NCBI GenBank assembly: GCA_934541105.1
Contig: CAKTDA010000001.1
Location: 310,001 to 374,000 of the forward strand
From: an uncultured Luteitalea sp.
GTDB lineage: Bacteria; Acidobacteriota; Vicinamibacteria; Vicinamibacterales; Vicinamibacteraceae
Length of the DNA: 64,000 bases
Direction of reading: 5' to 3'
Positions 8,805 through 17,584 of this stretch are shown here, piece by piece; the first letter of the stretch is position 1; every line of letters begins with the position of its first letter. The notes under the pieces are model-generated. The model was not told the DNA's origin and did no database searches. It saw only the letters and a program-made list of their open reading frames with translations. The translations under genes were made by a program, and so were the position numbers.

Positions 8805-9949
8805 CTGCGCCGACCGATCACGTCGAGGCTTACAGAGACCGCATCCTCGCGCGCCTGCGCGACGTCTACGGCCAGCAGGCCCGCATCACCTGCGTCGCCA
8901 CGCGCGCCCTCGGCTACTCCATCTCGTTCCGCTTCGTCCTGGATCGCGAGGATCGTCCCGTCGTCGGCCTGTTCGCGAAGGTCAGGCGCGCCTCGAAGTT
9001 CGGTGGCTACGAGGCCGTCGATCCCGAATCCAAGACGGCGCGGCTCGGCCGCCTCGAGTACGAGACACTGGAGCGGGCGCATGCGTGGTTCTCGACGCAC
9101 ACGCCCGATCTTGGCGTCGTGCGGCCCGTCACCTACGTCGAGGACTGCCACGCGCTCGTGGTCACCGCGGCCGAGGGCATGGCCGTCGACGAGATCGTCA
9201 AGCAGCGGCATCCCCTGCAATTGGCGGCCGTCGCGCGAGCCGGACGCTGGCTGCGGCACTTCCACATGGACGTCGCCGCGCCGGTCACGGAAGGCTGGCG
9301 CGCCACCGCGCACCTGGCGCGCCTCGACAGGATCAGCAAGGCACTCGGCGATGCGGGGACCGATGCCACCGTGGTCACCGCCATTCGCGACCGGCTCGCC
9401 GAGCGGGCGCGGCGGCTCGACGGCGTGCCGTGCGTCCACACGCTCGCGCACGGCGACTACAAGTTGCGACACATCTGGACGACGCCGGCGCGCATGGAGG
9501 TGCTCGACTTCGGGAACGTGCACACGGCGCCCATCGTCGAGGACCTCGCCGCCTTCCTCGTCGAGCTCGAGGTCGGTGAACTCGCGGCGGTCCGGCCCTC
9601 GCCGCCCGGTGCTGCAGCCCTCTCGGCGGCCTTCCTCGACGCGTACGGACCCATCGCCTCGCCGGCGACGCTCGCCGTCCAGCTGGTGCTGGCACGGATG
9701 AAGAAGTGGGCGCGGCGTCGTGTGAAGCCGAGCAGTGCGCCTGCTGCCCGACGTCTCCACCGGCTGCTGCGACTGACGGGCACCGATGAACTCGCGCGCC
9801 GCCAGTTGATCGACCCCTTCTTCCAGTCACGCATCGAGTCCGAGCTGGCGTGGCTCGAGCGCAACCCGGCCGCTCCGGCGCCGGCGATTCCATACACGGG
9901 CGCACTGGCCGAGAGCCTCGGCCTGCCGTCCGGCGCGGAGCGCACCTGA
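8801..9949 (+). CDS. APH-fold phosphotransferase with altered catalytic loop
   Basis: 382 aa with the aminoglycoside-phosphotransferase/choline-kinase fold. The catalytic loop reads HGDYKLRHIW near residue 217: the Asp is present, but the metal-binding Asn of HxDxxxxN is replaced by His. The second metal site VLDFGN near residue 236 is intact. In an EPS operon such proteins may phosphorylate a sugar or lipid-linked sugar. The start is ATG 8801, overlapping the flippase stop as ATGA; the frame is open upstream only as a shadow. It pairs with the more canonical kinase at 10983-12083 on the other side of the deacetylase gene. Whether the Asn-to-His change lowers activity is unknown. Confidence 0.72.
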   Translation: MTAPTDHVEAYRDRILARLRDVYGQQARITCVATRALGYSISFRFVLDREDRPVVGLFAKVRRASKFGGYEAVDPESKTARLGRLEYETLERAHAWFSTHTPDLGVVRPVTYVEDCHALVVTAAEGMAVDEIVKQRHPLQLAAVARAGRWLRHFHMDVAAPVTEGWRATAHLARLDRISKALGDAGTDATVVTAIRDRLAERARRLDGVPCVHTLAHGDYKLRHIWTTPARMEVLDFGNVHTAPIVEDLAAFLVELEVGELAAVRPSPPGAAALSAAFLDAYGPIASPATLAVQLVLARMKKWARRRVKPSSAPAARRLHRLLRLTGTDELARRQLIDPFFQSRIESELAWLERNPAAPAPAIPYTGALAESLGLPSGAERT

Positions 9950-10986
9950 TGGCGCTCAGGTCGCTCGGGAAGCGAGGCTTCGCCGCGGCACTGCGCACGT
10001 CCGGCCTCACCGCGCTGGGCCGGGCGCGGCGCCGCAGCAGCGCCGTCGTGTTGACGTACCACGGCGTGCTCCCGGCCGGGCGTCGCCACGATCCCTACCT
10101 GTCGCGCAACTGCGTGGACGACGACGTCTTCCTGGCCCAGATGTCGTTCCTGCGCCGTCACTACCACTGCGTCCCGCTCACCGATGTCGTCGAACGCCTC
10201 TCATCAGGTAAGCCGATGCTTCCACGCACGGCCGTCGTGACGTTCGACGATGGGTTCAGGAACAATTACCGGTATGCACTGCCCGCCCTGAAGGCGGCGG
10301 GCGTGCCCGCGACGGTCTTCGTCGCGACGGGACACATCGGCAACGAATGCCTGATGTTGTGGACCGAGCGCGTCGCCTGGCTGCTCCAGGTGGCGCCTGC
10401 GACCCTGCGCACCGTGCCGGTGGGCGATGCCTCAGTCCCAGTGGACCTCTCGTCCCTCGATTCGCGACGCGACTCGAGCCGGCGCCTTTTGAAGCAGCTG
10501 AAGGGCACGGGCACCGACATGCGCGACGCCGCGATTGCGTGGCTCGACGCCGCCGCACGCGAGGCTGGTGCTCCGGACCCGGATCCCGACCGCTATGCCT
10601 TCATGGACTGGGACGAGGTGAAGGCCCTGGCCGCAAGCGGACTCGTCGAGATTGGTTCGCACACGGTGACGCATCTCCTGCTGGCAACCGGCACGCCGGA
10701 ACACCGTCGCGCGGAGCTGCGGGACTCGAAGGCGGCGATCGAGCAGCACGTCGGTCTCCCCTGCCGCCTTTTCGCGTACCCGAACGGCACGGCGGCAGAT
10801 TTCGACGACAGCGACACGCGCGTGCTGCGCGAGCTCGGGTATGCCGCGGCGGTCTCGCAGGTGCCCGGCGTCAATGCGCCCGGTGACGACGTCTACACCC
10901 TGCGCCGCTACAACGTGAGCCGCGGCCACGGCATCGACACGCTCGCGGCGATGCTTGCAGGCGTATGGCCGGCGGGACGCACATGA
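9949..10986 (+). CDS. Polysaccharide deacetylase (NodB/CE4 domain)
   Basis: 345 aa. The NodB fold is shown by LTYHGVL near residue 35, the metal/base motif TFDDGF near residue 98 and the metal-binding SHTVTH near residue 237, with FAYPNG further on. These enzymes remove N- or O-acetyl groups from polysaccharides using a divalent metal. There is no signal peptide, so it may act on cytoplasmic or membrane-associated intermediates. ATG 9949 shares a base with the upstream TGA (TGATG), and the stop overlaps the next ATG. It sits between two APH-like kinase genes, suggesting sequential deacetylation and phosphorylation (inference). Confidence 0.87.
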   Translation: MALRSLGKRGFAAALRTSGLTALGRARRRSSAVVLTYHGVLPAGRRHDPYLSRNCVDDDVFLAQMSFLRRHYHCVPLTDVVERLSSGKPMLPRTAVVTFDDGFRNNYRYALPALKAAGVPATVFVATGHIGNECLMLWTERVAWLLQVAPATLRTVPVGDASVPVDLSSLDSRRDSSRRLLKQLKGTGTDMRDAAIAWLDAAAREAGAPDPDPDRYAFMDWDEVKALAASGLVEIGSHTVTHLLLATGTPEHRRAELRDSKAAIEQHVGLPCRLFAYPNGTAADFDDSDTRVLRELGYAAAVSQVPGVNAPGDDVYTLRRYNVSRGHGIDTLAAMLAGVWPAGRT

Positions 10987-12083
10987 GCGCGGACGTCGGT
11001 GGTCCCCAGGCCGTGCCCGGGCAGGCCGAGGCGCCGCGACCCGCGAGCCAGCGGCTTGCCGAGGCGCTCTCCCGCTTCTGCGAAGCCGACGGGAACGACT
11101 GGGGTGTGCCCCTGCGGGCCGAGCTGCGGCGCGAGGCGCAGCGTCCGTTCTCGTGGCTGCACTGGTACCGCGTCGATGCCCCTGGCGTCAGCAGCGCCAT
11201 CGTCGTCAAGGCGGCACGCGGCGCGTCTGCGTCGGCGCGAGAGACGGCGAGCGCCGAGGCGAGCGCCGCGCAGCGGCTCGCTGCGGTCTTTGCCGGCATC
11301 CCGGATCTCGGGGTGGTCGCGCCGCTGCGCACGTACCCCGACCTGCTGACGGTGATCACGCCCGCCATCGAGGCACCGAACCTTGGCGCCCTGATCGAGG
11401 CCCGAGCGAGGTGGTGGCCCTCCGCGGAGGCCCGTCGCGAGCTCGAGCGCGGCTGCAGCCTCGCGGGTCGGTGGCTGGCACACCTGCACCGCACGTGCCC
11501 GGCGCCTCCGTCGTGGACGCTCGACACGCTCCGCGACGACCTGGCGCTGCGCGTCCGGTTGCTGCAGGAGTTTCCGCGCACGTACGGGATGTCGGCCGGC
11601 CTCGCGCGCCGTATCGAGCACTGGATCGACGCCAGGCTCGCCGGCGGGTCGCCGACCGATCTCGCCTGCAGCGAGACCCATCGCGACTACAGCCCCGGCA
11701 ACATGCTCTACGACGGGCAATCGCTGCGCGTGCTCGACTTCGGCACGCTCCGTCCCGCGCCGCGCCTGCTCGACGTCACGCGCTTCCTGCACCAGGTGCA
11801 GCTGCTCGGCGTCAAGCCGCGCTACAGGCCGGCGACGCGGCGGGCGCTGCAGGACGCGTTCGCGTCAGGCTATGGTGATGCGGCGCTGCTGGCGTCGCCC
11901 CTGGTGCCGGTGTTCATGCTGCGGCACGACCTGTCGCATTGGCTCGGCGCCGCGCGCCGCGTGAAGCGGCGTGGCTCTGTGACGTCGGCGGTCCTGTGCC
12001 GATTCCACGCCTGCACGATTGGTCGGCGGCTGTCCCGCGCTGCCCACAACCTGCCCTCTCGCGAGGCGCCTCCCGGTACCTGA
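10983..12083 (+). CDS. APH-family phosphotransferase
   Basis: 366 aa with a canonical APH/kinase active site: catalytic loop THRDYSPGNML near residue 233 and metal-binding VLDFGTL near residue 251. The N-lobe carries SAIVVKAARG, where the Lys likely contacts ATP. The start is ATG 10983 in an ATGA overlap; an in-frame ATG at 10965 would need a longer overlap. Its likely role is ATP-dependent phosphorylation of a sugar or glycolipid in EPS assembly. The substrate cannot be named. Confidence 0.78.
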   Translation: MSADVGGPQAVPGQAEAPRPASQRLAEALSRFCEADGNDWGVPLRAELRREAQRPFSWLHWYRVDAPGVSSAIVVKAARGASASARETASAEASAAQRLAAVFAGIPDLGVVAPLRTYPDLLTVITPAIEAPNLGALIEARARWWPSAEARRELERGCSLAGRWLAHLHRTCPAPPSWTLDTLRDDLALRVRLLQEFPRTYGMSAGLARRIEHWIDARLAGGSPTDLACSETHRDYSPGNMLYDGQSLRVLDFGTLRPAPRLLDVTRFLHQVQLLGVKPRYRPATRRALQDAFASGYGDAALLASPLVPVFMLRHDLSHWLGAARRVKRRGSVTSAVLCRFHACTIGRRLSRAAHNLPSREAPPGT

Positions 12084-14389
12084 TGCCAACTCCCGCTCAC
12101 ATCGCCCGCAAGCTGCGTCGCATGCCTCCTGGCGAGATCGTCGGCCGCCTGCGAGATCTCGGTACGAAGGTGCTCGAAGAGCAGGCGCACCGCTTCGGTC
12201 TCGACGCCGATCCCGCGCCCGCGCTTCTCGACACGGCGGCGCCCCGGTTCTCATACCCGTTCTTCAGCGGCAGTGATGTTGTGCACGTGATCGAGGAAGT
12301 TCGAGCCGACGACACGTACGTCCGCGGCCTGCTCGCGGAGGCCGACGCGCTGGCTCGCGGCGAGTTCTCGTTCTTCGGTACTCATTTCCAGCTGCCGCCT
12401 GATCGGATTCCCTGGACGGCTGATCCGGTCAGCGGCAGGGCGTGGCCCATGGTGTTCCACACGAAGGTGGACATCTTCTCCGGCAACGTCGGTCATGGGG
12501 ACGTCAAGTTCGTGTGGGAGCTGAATCGGCACCAGTTCCTCCCCACCCTGGGGAAGGCGTGGCGGATCACCGGCGACAGCCGCCATGCCGAACTGGCCCT
12601 GACGTGGCTCGACCAATGGAGCGAGGCCAATCCCTACAAGGTCGGCATCAACTGGGCCAGCGCGCTCGAAGTCGCCGTGCGGAGCCTCTCATGGCTCTGG
12701 ACCGCGGCGCTCCTCGACGACGCGCCGGCCTTCACCGATGCCAGGCGGAACCGGCTCCGACGGTCGCTGCACCAGCACGGCGCATACCTCGCCTCGCACT
12801 TGTCGTACTACTTCAGTCCGTACAACCACCTGATCGGGGAGGCGGCGGCGCTGCACGCGCTCGGTACGCTGGTTCCGTCACTCGGCCGCGCACGCGCATG
12901 GCGCGACACGGGCTGGCGCATCATGTGCGACGAGGTCGGCAAGCAGTTCCACGCCGACGGCGGCACGGTGGAACAGGCGTTCGGCTATCACCACTTCACG
13001 CTCGGGTTCTACCTCCAGTCGCTGCTGATCGCACGCGCGCACGGGCAGGACGTGCCGCAGGCCCTCGCCGCCCGGCTTGCCGCGGCCTGGCGCTTCTCGG
13101 CGGCCATCACCAGGCCGGATGGCCAGGTGCCGATGGTCGGCGATGCCGATGAGGGCAAAGCACTCGCGCTCGACCAGGCACATCTGTGGGATTTCCGCAG
13201 CTATGTGGCCGTCGGCGCGGCCGTGCTCGGCGATGGAACACTCGCCGCGCGCGCGGGCGCATGTCCGCCTGATGCGCGCTGGGTGATCGGCACACGTCCG
13301 TGGCCCGCGCCAGTTCCAATCGATGAGCCCGTCGTCACAGCCCTCGAATCGTCCGGCTATGCCGTGCTCCGCGATGGCACTCGTGGCGACTGGCTCCTGT
13401 TCGACGTCGGTGACATCGCCCATGGCGTCCCCGAGGACGACGAGGTCTCAGCCGCGCACGGCCACGCCGACCTGCTCGCATTCGAACTGAGCGTCGCAGG
13501 ACGTCCACGCCTCGTGGATCCCGGCTTTCTGACGTACAACGGACCTGTCGAGTGGCATCGCTACTTCCGCGACACGCAGGCGCACAATGCGCTCGTCGTC
13601 GACGACGAGTCGCAGGCGCGCTATCGGGGACGACTGAAGTGGTCGCATGGCGCACACGCACGACGGACGCGCGCGGTGGCAGCCGAGCACTTCGCGTACG
13701 TGGAGGGCACTCACGACGCCTACCGCCGAGGCCCTGCGCCCGTGTCGCACACCCGCGGCATCCTCTGGGCACGCCCTGACGCCTGGATCATCATCGACTG
13801 GCTCGACGGCGAAGGCGAACATCTCGTCGATCGCTACTTCCACTTCGCGCCGGGCGAGGCAACCGCGATTCATGCCGGCGCACAGGGTGCATCGGAGAAC
13901 GGCGTCGCCCTGCGTGTGCAGGCACTCGAAGCCGACGCGGCGTACGACCTTGCGTACGGCGGTGAGTCTCCCGACGGAGGGTGGGTCGCGACGCGCTACG
14001 AGCAGAAGGTCCCGGCGGGTGTGCTGCGTATCGGCACGCGCCGCCTCGCGCCCGCGACCCTGGTGACACTGATCACGACGGCCTCGGCCGGAGGTTCCGG
14101 CCCCACGTGGACCAGCGAGGGCCGCGGCGTGCGCGTGGCATGGCCGGACGGTCGCCAACTGGTGGCGCAGTGGGCCGGCCAAGACACGACTGGCCCCCTC
14201 GCCACGGATGCGCGCTGCGCGGCTGCTGCACTCGCTGTCGATGGCCGCATCGACTCGGCGATCCTGATTGGCGGCACGCAACTCGGCCACGAGGGGCGTA
14301 CGCTGTACACTGCGTCGGCGCCCGCCGACGTCGTCCTTGCACCCGCCGGTTCGGGCATGGTCCCGGTCCAGGCGCAGGTCCTGCGCTGA
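12083..14389 (+). CDS. Heparinase II/III-type polysaccharide lyase family protein
   Basis: 768 aa. The N-terminal half is an all-alpha toroid as in Hepar_II_III_N/alginate-lyase proteins of EPS loci, opening with RKLRRMPPGEIVGRLRDLG. YFSPYNHLIGEAAALHALG and EQAFGYHHF hold the candidate catalytic Asn, Tyr and His. The C-terminal beta-sandwich holds HGHADLLAFELSVAGRPRL near residue 458, the heparinase II/III signature. No signal peptide is seen, as is common for the EPS-cluster branch. Known family members cleave uronic-acid-containing polymers by beta-elimination, so it may trim the EPS. Start ATG 12083 shares a base with the upstream TGA. Confidence 0.85.
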   Translation: MPTPAHIARKLRRMPPGEIVGRLRDLGTKVLEEQAHRFGLDADPAPALLDTAAPRFSYPFFSGSDVVHVIEEVRADDTYVRGLLAEADALARGEFSFFGTHFQLPPDRIPWTADPVSGRAWPMVFHTKVDIFSGNVGHGDVKFVWELNRHQFLPTLGKAWRITGDSRHAELALTWLDQWSEANPYKVGINWASALEVAVRSLSWLWTAALLDDAPAFTDARRNRLRRSLHQHGAYLASHLSYYFSPYNHLIGEAAALHALGTLVPSLGRARAWRDTGWRIMCDEVGKQFHADGGTVEQAFGYHHFTLGFYLQSLLIARAHGQDVPQALAARLAAAWRFSAAITRPDGQVPMVGDADEGKALALDQAHLWDFRSYVAVGAAVLGDGTLAARAGACPPDARWVIGTRPWPAPVPIDEPVVTALESSGYAVLRDGTRGDWLLFDVGDIAHGVPEDDEVSAAHGHADLLAFELSVAGRPRLVDPGFLTYNGPVEWHRYFRDTQAHNALVVDDESQARYRGRLKWSHGAHARRTRAVAAEHFAYVEGTHDAYRRGPAPVSHTRGILWARPDAWIIIDWLDGEGEHLVDRYFHFAPGEATAIHAGAQGASENGVALRVQALEADAAYDLAYGGESPDGGWVATRYEQKVPAGVLRIGTRRLAPATLVTLITTASAGGSGPTWTSEGRGVRVAWPDGRQLVAQWAGQDTTGPLATDARCAAAALAVDGRIDSAILIGGTQLGHEGRTLYTASAPADVVLAPAGSGMVPVQAQVLR

Positions 14390-15475
14390 ATGCCACACGT
14401 CCGCATCCTCCAGATCACCTCCTACCCACCGCCGCGAGCCGGCTGGGGTGTCCGCGTCGAGCACGTCCGACGGCGTCTCGAGCAGGACGGCCACGTCTGC
14501 GACGTCCTCAACATGGGCGCCAACCGTCGCGTGAAGAGCCCGGACTACGTGGACGTCCAGGGCGGCCGCGACTACGCCGCCAAGGTCTGGCGATTCGTAC
14601 GGCGCGGCTACCTGGTGCACGCGCACCTCAACGGCGATTCGCCGAAGGGGCTGGTGCTCACGCTGCTCGCGCTGCTCCTCCAGGTGCTGGGCGGACGGCG
14701 ATCGGTCATCACGTTCCACGCGGGTCCGCTCCAGAAGTACTTCCCGCAGGAGCGCAGCCGCCTGTTCACGCCGGGCTACTGGCTGGTGTTCGCGCTGTCG
14801 TCGCACATCATCTGCAACAGCGAGGTGGTGAAGCAGCGCATCGTCGGGTACGGCGTGCGGCCGGAGAAGATCACGGCAATCCCGGCATTCTCGCGCCAGT
14901 ACCTGGAGTTCGAGCGGGTCGAGTTGCCGCCGCCCGTCGAGGCCTTCTTCGCCGCGCACGACCCGGTGATCTGTTCGTACGTGTTCTTCCGGACGGAGTT
15001 CTTCATCCCGGCGCTGATCGATGCCGTCGAGCGCCTGGTCGCCCGGTATCCGGGCCTGGGCCTGGTCATCATGGGATCGGACAAGGACTCCGAGCCGATT
15101 CGGGAGCAGATCACGCGACTCGGACTCGACGCGCACGTGCTGCTCGCCGGCGACCAGCCGCACGACCAGTTCCTCACGATCATGACGCGCGCGCGAATGT
15201 ACGTACGCACGCCGCCAAAGGACGGGGTCTGCTCGTCCGTGCTGGAAGCCCTGGCCCTCGGCGTGCCGGTGGTCGCGAGCGAGAACGGTACGCGTCCACC
15301 GAGCGTCGTGACGTTCGCCCCGGGCGACGCGGAGTCGCTTGCAGACCGCGTGGCGTACGTGCTCGACAACGAGGCGCAGGTTCGGGCGGCCGTGATTCGA
15401 CCCGAGATCCGGGACACGGTCGCCGACGAAGCCGCACTGCTCGTCGCGTGCGCCACAGGGAAGGAACGGACGTGA
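14390..15475 (+). CDS. GT4-family glycosyltransferase
   Basis: 361 aa GT-B enzyme beginning directly after the lyase stop codon. Acceptor half: ILQITSYPPPRAGWGVRVEH. Donor half: GLVIMGSDKDSEPI and the nucleotide-sugar-binding segment TPPKDGVCSSVLEALALGVP, which stands where GT4 enzymes carry their E-x7-E pair; here the first acidic position reads D (KDGVCSSVLE). It likely adds one sugar to the EPS repeat on the cytoplasmic face of the membrane. Its stop overlaps the next gene as GTGA. Confidence 0.85.
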   Translation: MPHVRILQITSYPPPRAGWGVRVEHVRRRLEQDGHVCDVLNMGANRRVKSPDYVDVQGGRDYAAKVWRFVRRGYLVHAHLNGDSPKGLVLTLLALLLQVLGGRRSVITFHAGPLQKYFPQERSRLFTPGYWLVFALSSHIICNSEVVKQRIVGYGVRPEKITAIPAFSRQYLEFERVELPPPVEAFFAAHDPVICSYVFFRTEFFIPALIDAVERLVARYPGLGLVIMGSDKDSEPIREQITRLGLDAHVLLAGDQPHDQFLTIMTRARMYVRTPPKDGVCSSVLEALALGVPVVASENGTRPPSVVTFAPGDAESLADRVAYVLDNEAQVRAAVIRPEIRDTVADEAALLVACATGKERT

Positions 15476-16638
15476 AGATCCTGTATCACCACCGCACGCT
15501 CGGCGACGGCGCCGAGGGCATCCACGTCGCCGAGATGGTCAAGGCATTCAGGGCGCTCGGCCACGAGGTGCGCCTGCTGTCGTTGATCGGCGAGACCACG
15601 AACGTCGCCACGCCGAAGCAGCAACGCTGGGCGCGCGTGCGGCGCATGCTGCCCGGTGCGGCCTACGAACTGGCGGAGATCGGCTACAACGTGCCGGGAT
15701 ACCTGGCGATCTCCCGGGCCATCCGGGAGTTCACGCCGGACCTCGTGTACGACCGCTACGTGAACTACAACTACTCCGCCGTGGCGGCTGCGCGACGGGC
15801 GCGGCTGCCGGTGTTCGTCGAGGTCAACTCACCGTACTCGTATCAGAAGCAGACCTTCGACGAGCGCCTCTACCTCGCCCGCGTGTCGCGGACGTTCGAG
15901 CGCACGATCTGCAGCCGCGCGTCTCGCGTCATCACGGTATCCACGCCGCTGAAGAAGTTCCTGGTGTCGATTGGCGTACCCGACGCGCAGGTCGTGGTGA
16001 TGCCGAATGGCGCCGACCCCGATGCGTTCACGGCCGACTTCGACGCGCGCGACGTTCGCGCACGACTTGGCATTGCCGACCGGCTCGTGATCGGATTCAG
16101 CGGCATCCTGCGTCCCTGGCACGGGCTGGATCTGCTGGTGGAAGCGTTCGCCCGACTCTCGGCTTCGAACCCGAAGCTGCACCTGCTGATCGTCGGCGAT
16201 GGACCGATCCGCCAGGATCTCGAACGCCAGATCGCGCAGCAGGGGCTTACCGATCGCGTGACCATCACGGGCCGCCTCCCCCACGCCCAGGTTCGCGAAT
16301 ACGTCGGGGCCATGGACGTCGCCGTCAGCCCGCGTGCGACCTTCTACGCCTCGCCCATGAAGGTGCTCGAATACATGGCCATGGGCAAGGCCATCGTCGC
16401 TCCCGACATGGAGAACCTGCGCGACATCCTCGTGGATTCCGCAGACGGCCTGCTCTTCACGGCCGAGGACGTGGATGCGCTCACCGCGGCACTCGCGCGC
16501 ATGGTGACCGACGATGCGCTGCGCGGCCGCCTGGGGGTCGCCGCGCGCCGGAAGATCGAGGAAGAGCGCACGTGGCTGCACAACGCACGCGACGTCGAGC
16601 GGCTGTACCACGAGGTCACCGGGCAGCGCGCGCGCTGA
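15472..16638 (+). CDS. GT4-family glycosyltransferase
   Basis: 388 aa GT-B enzyme. The start is GTG 15472 (GTGA overlap), giving KILYHHRTLGDGAEGIHV at the N-terminus. The donor half has FSGILRPWHGLDLLVEA, LLIVGDGPIRQDLE, SPRATFYASPMKVLEYMAMG (donor-binding acidic pair changed at the first position) and GLLFTAEDVDAL. It is the last gene of the twelve-gene plus-strand operon, and its 3' end overlaps the convergent deacetylase gene by 23 bp. Confidence 0.87.
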   Translation: MKILYHHRTLGDGAEGIHVAEMVKAFRALGHEVRLLSLIGETTNVATPKQQRWARVRRMLPGAAYELAEIGYNVPGYLAISRAIREFTPDLVYDRYVNYNYSAVAAARRARLPVFVEVNSPYSYQKQTFDERLYLARVSRTFERTICSRASRVITVSTPLKKFLVSIGVPDAQVVVMPNGADPDAFTADFDARDVRARLGIADRLVIGFSGILRPWHGLDLLVEAFARLSASNPKLHLLIVGDGPIRQDLERQIAQQGLTDRVTITGRLPHAQVREYVGAMDVAVSPRATFYASPMKVLEYMAMGKAIVAPDMENLRDILVDSADGLLFTAEDVDALTAALARMVTDDALRGRLGVAARRKIEEERTWLHNARDVERLYHEVTGQRAR

Positions 16639-17584
16639 TCCACCCATCGCGGAACTCGGTGAGAGTCTGGCCGCGGCAGGTGCGCGCCGCGGCCTCGAAC
16701 ACCGCCTCCATGTCCTCGTAGAGGCGCTCGATCGCGTCCTCGTTCGCAAACGTCGGACTACCTCCCGGCATGAACTCCGACGAGTGCAGCATGAACTCCA
16801 CGTGCGGCCACTGCTCCGTCGCGGCGGCCATGCGCAGCAGCGCCAGCATGTCGGCCCGATTCCCGCCGCGCGGACGCAGCCACAGCCGCGCGCGCGCGAT
16901 CCCCTGCAGCGGGCCGCGTTGCAGCGCCGCGGGAATCAGCCGAGCCGCACGCGGATACGCCTTGCGCGTGGTCATCGGCACCTCGAGCAGCGTGCTTTGC
17001 CCCTCGCGGTCGATCCGATCGAGATCCATCAGGTAGGGAGTGCACGGAAACGCCCGATAGTCCGAGCCCCCCGCGCCATCGGGTGCGCCGATCGCGTGGC
17101 GCCACGAGATTGTCGGCGTCACCGAGCAATCGCTCGTATAGCCGTGCGCCTCGAGCATCCGGGCATACCGCGCGTCCATCGCCCAGCGTCCCGCGCGATG
17201 ACTGCGCACGGGACGCCCGAACGTCTCCTCGAGCAGGCCCGTCAGCCGCGCGATCTTCTCGCGCATGACCTCGTCCGGATACTCGATCAGGTACGGCTGG
17301 TGCTGCAGGTCATCGGACGTGCGCGGTACGATGGGCGGCGAGTTCCAAGCGTGCAGGTGCATGCCGATCTCACCGGCGTCGCGCGCGACCACGTCGCGCG
17401 CGAACTCGCGGTAGACCTCGCAGGACGCCATCTCGTGGTTGGTGAGCCACGTCGGCCGCAGGCCGTGCCGTTCGCAGAGCTGCTGGAACCGCGGCAGGAA
17501 CGCGGCGTTGCGGGTCGTGATCTCCCTCGGGCGCGACCAGAGGTTGTCGCCCTCGGTGTCGATCGTGATGAGGAACGCGGTCAT
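16616..17584 (-). CDS. Polysaccharide deacetylase-like protein (WbmS/CE4-like)
   Basis: 322 aa. A CE4-like beta/alpha barrel is indicated by FLITIDTEGDN at residues 4-14 (DTE in place of the usual DD pair), GMHLHAWNSP near residue 74, SHRAGRWAMD near residue 107 and EFMLHSSEFMPGG near residue 270. The S/FHRAGR form is typical of the deacetylase branch found in LPS and EPS loci. Start ATG overlaps the upstream gene as ATGA. It is the last gene of a seven-gene minus-strand operon and overlaps the convergent glycosyltransferase gene by 23 bp. Confidence 0.78.
   Translation of the reverse strand: MTAFLITIDTEGDNLWSRPREITTRNAAFLPRFQQLCERHGLRPTWLTNHEMASCEVYREFARDVVARDAGEIGMHLHAWNSPPIVPRTSDDLQHQPYLIEYPDEVMREKIARLTGLLEETFGRPVRSHRAGRWAMDARYARMLEAHGYTSDCSVTPTISWRHAIGAPDGAGGSDYRAFPCTPYLMDLDRIDREGQSTLLEVPMTTRKAYPRAARLIPAALQRGPLQGIARARLWLRPRGGNRADMLALLRMAAATEQWPHVEFMLHSSEFMPGGSPTFANEDAIERLYEDMEAVFEAAARTCRGQTLTEFRDGWISARAAR

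Noticed and set aside
13981..15471. Long upstream extension of the GT4 gene at 15472
   Set aside because: It overlays the lyase and glycosyltransferase genes, has low-complexity RGA-rich composition and no domain; the GTGA overlap at 15472 is the natural start.
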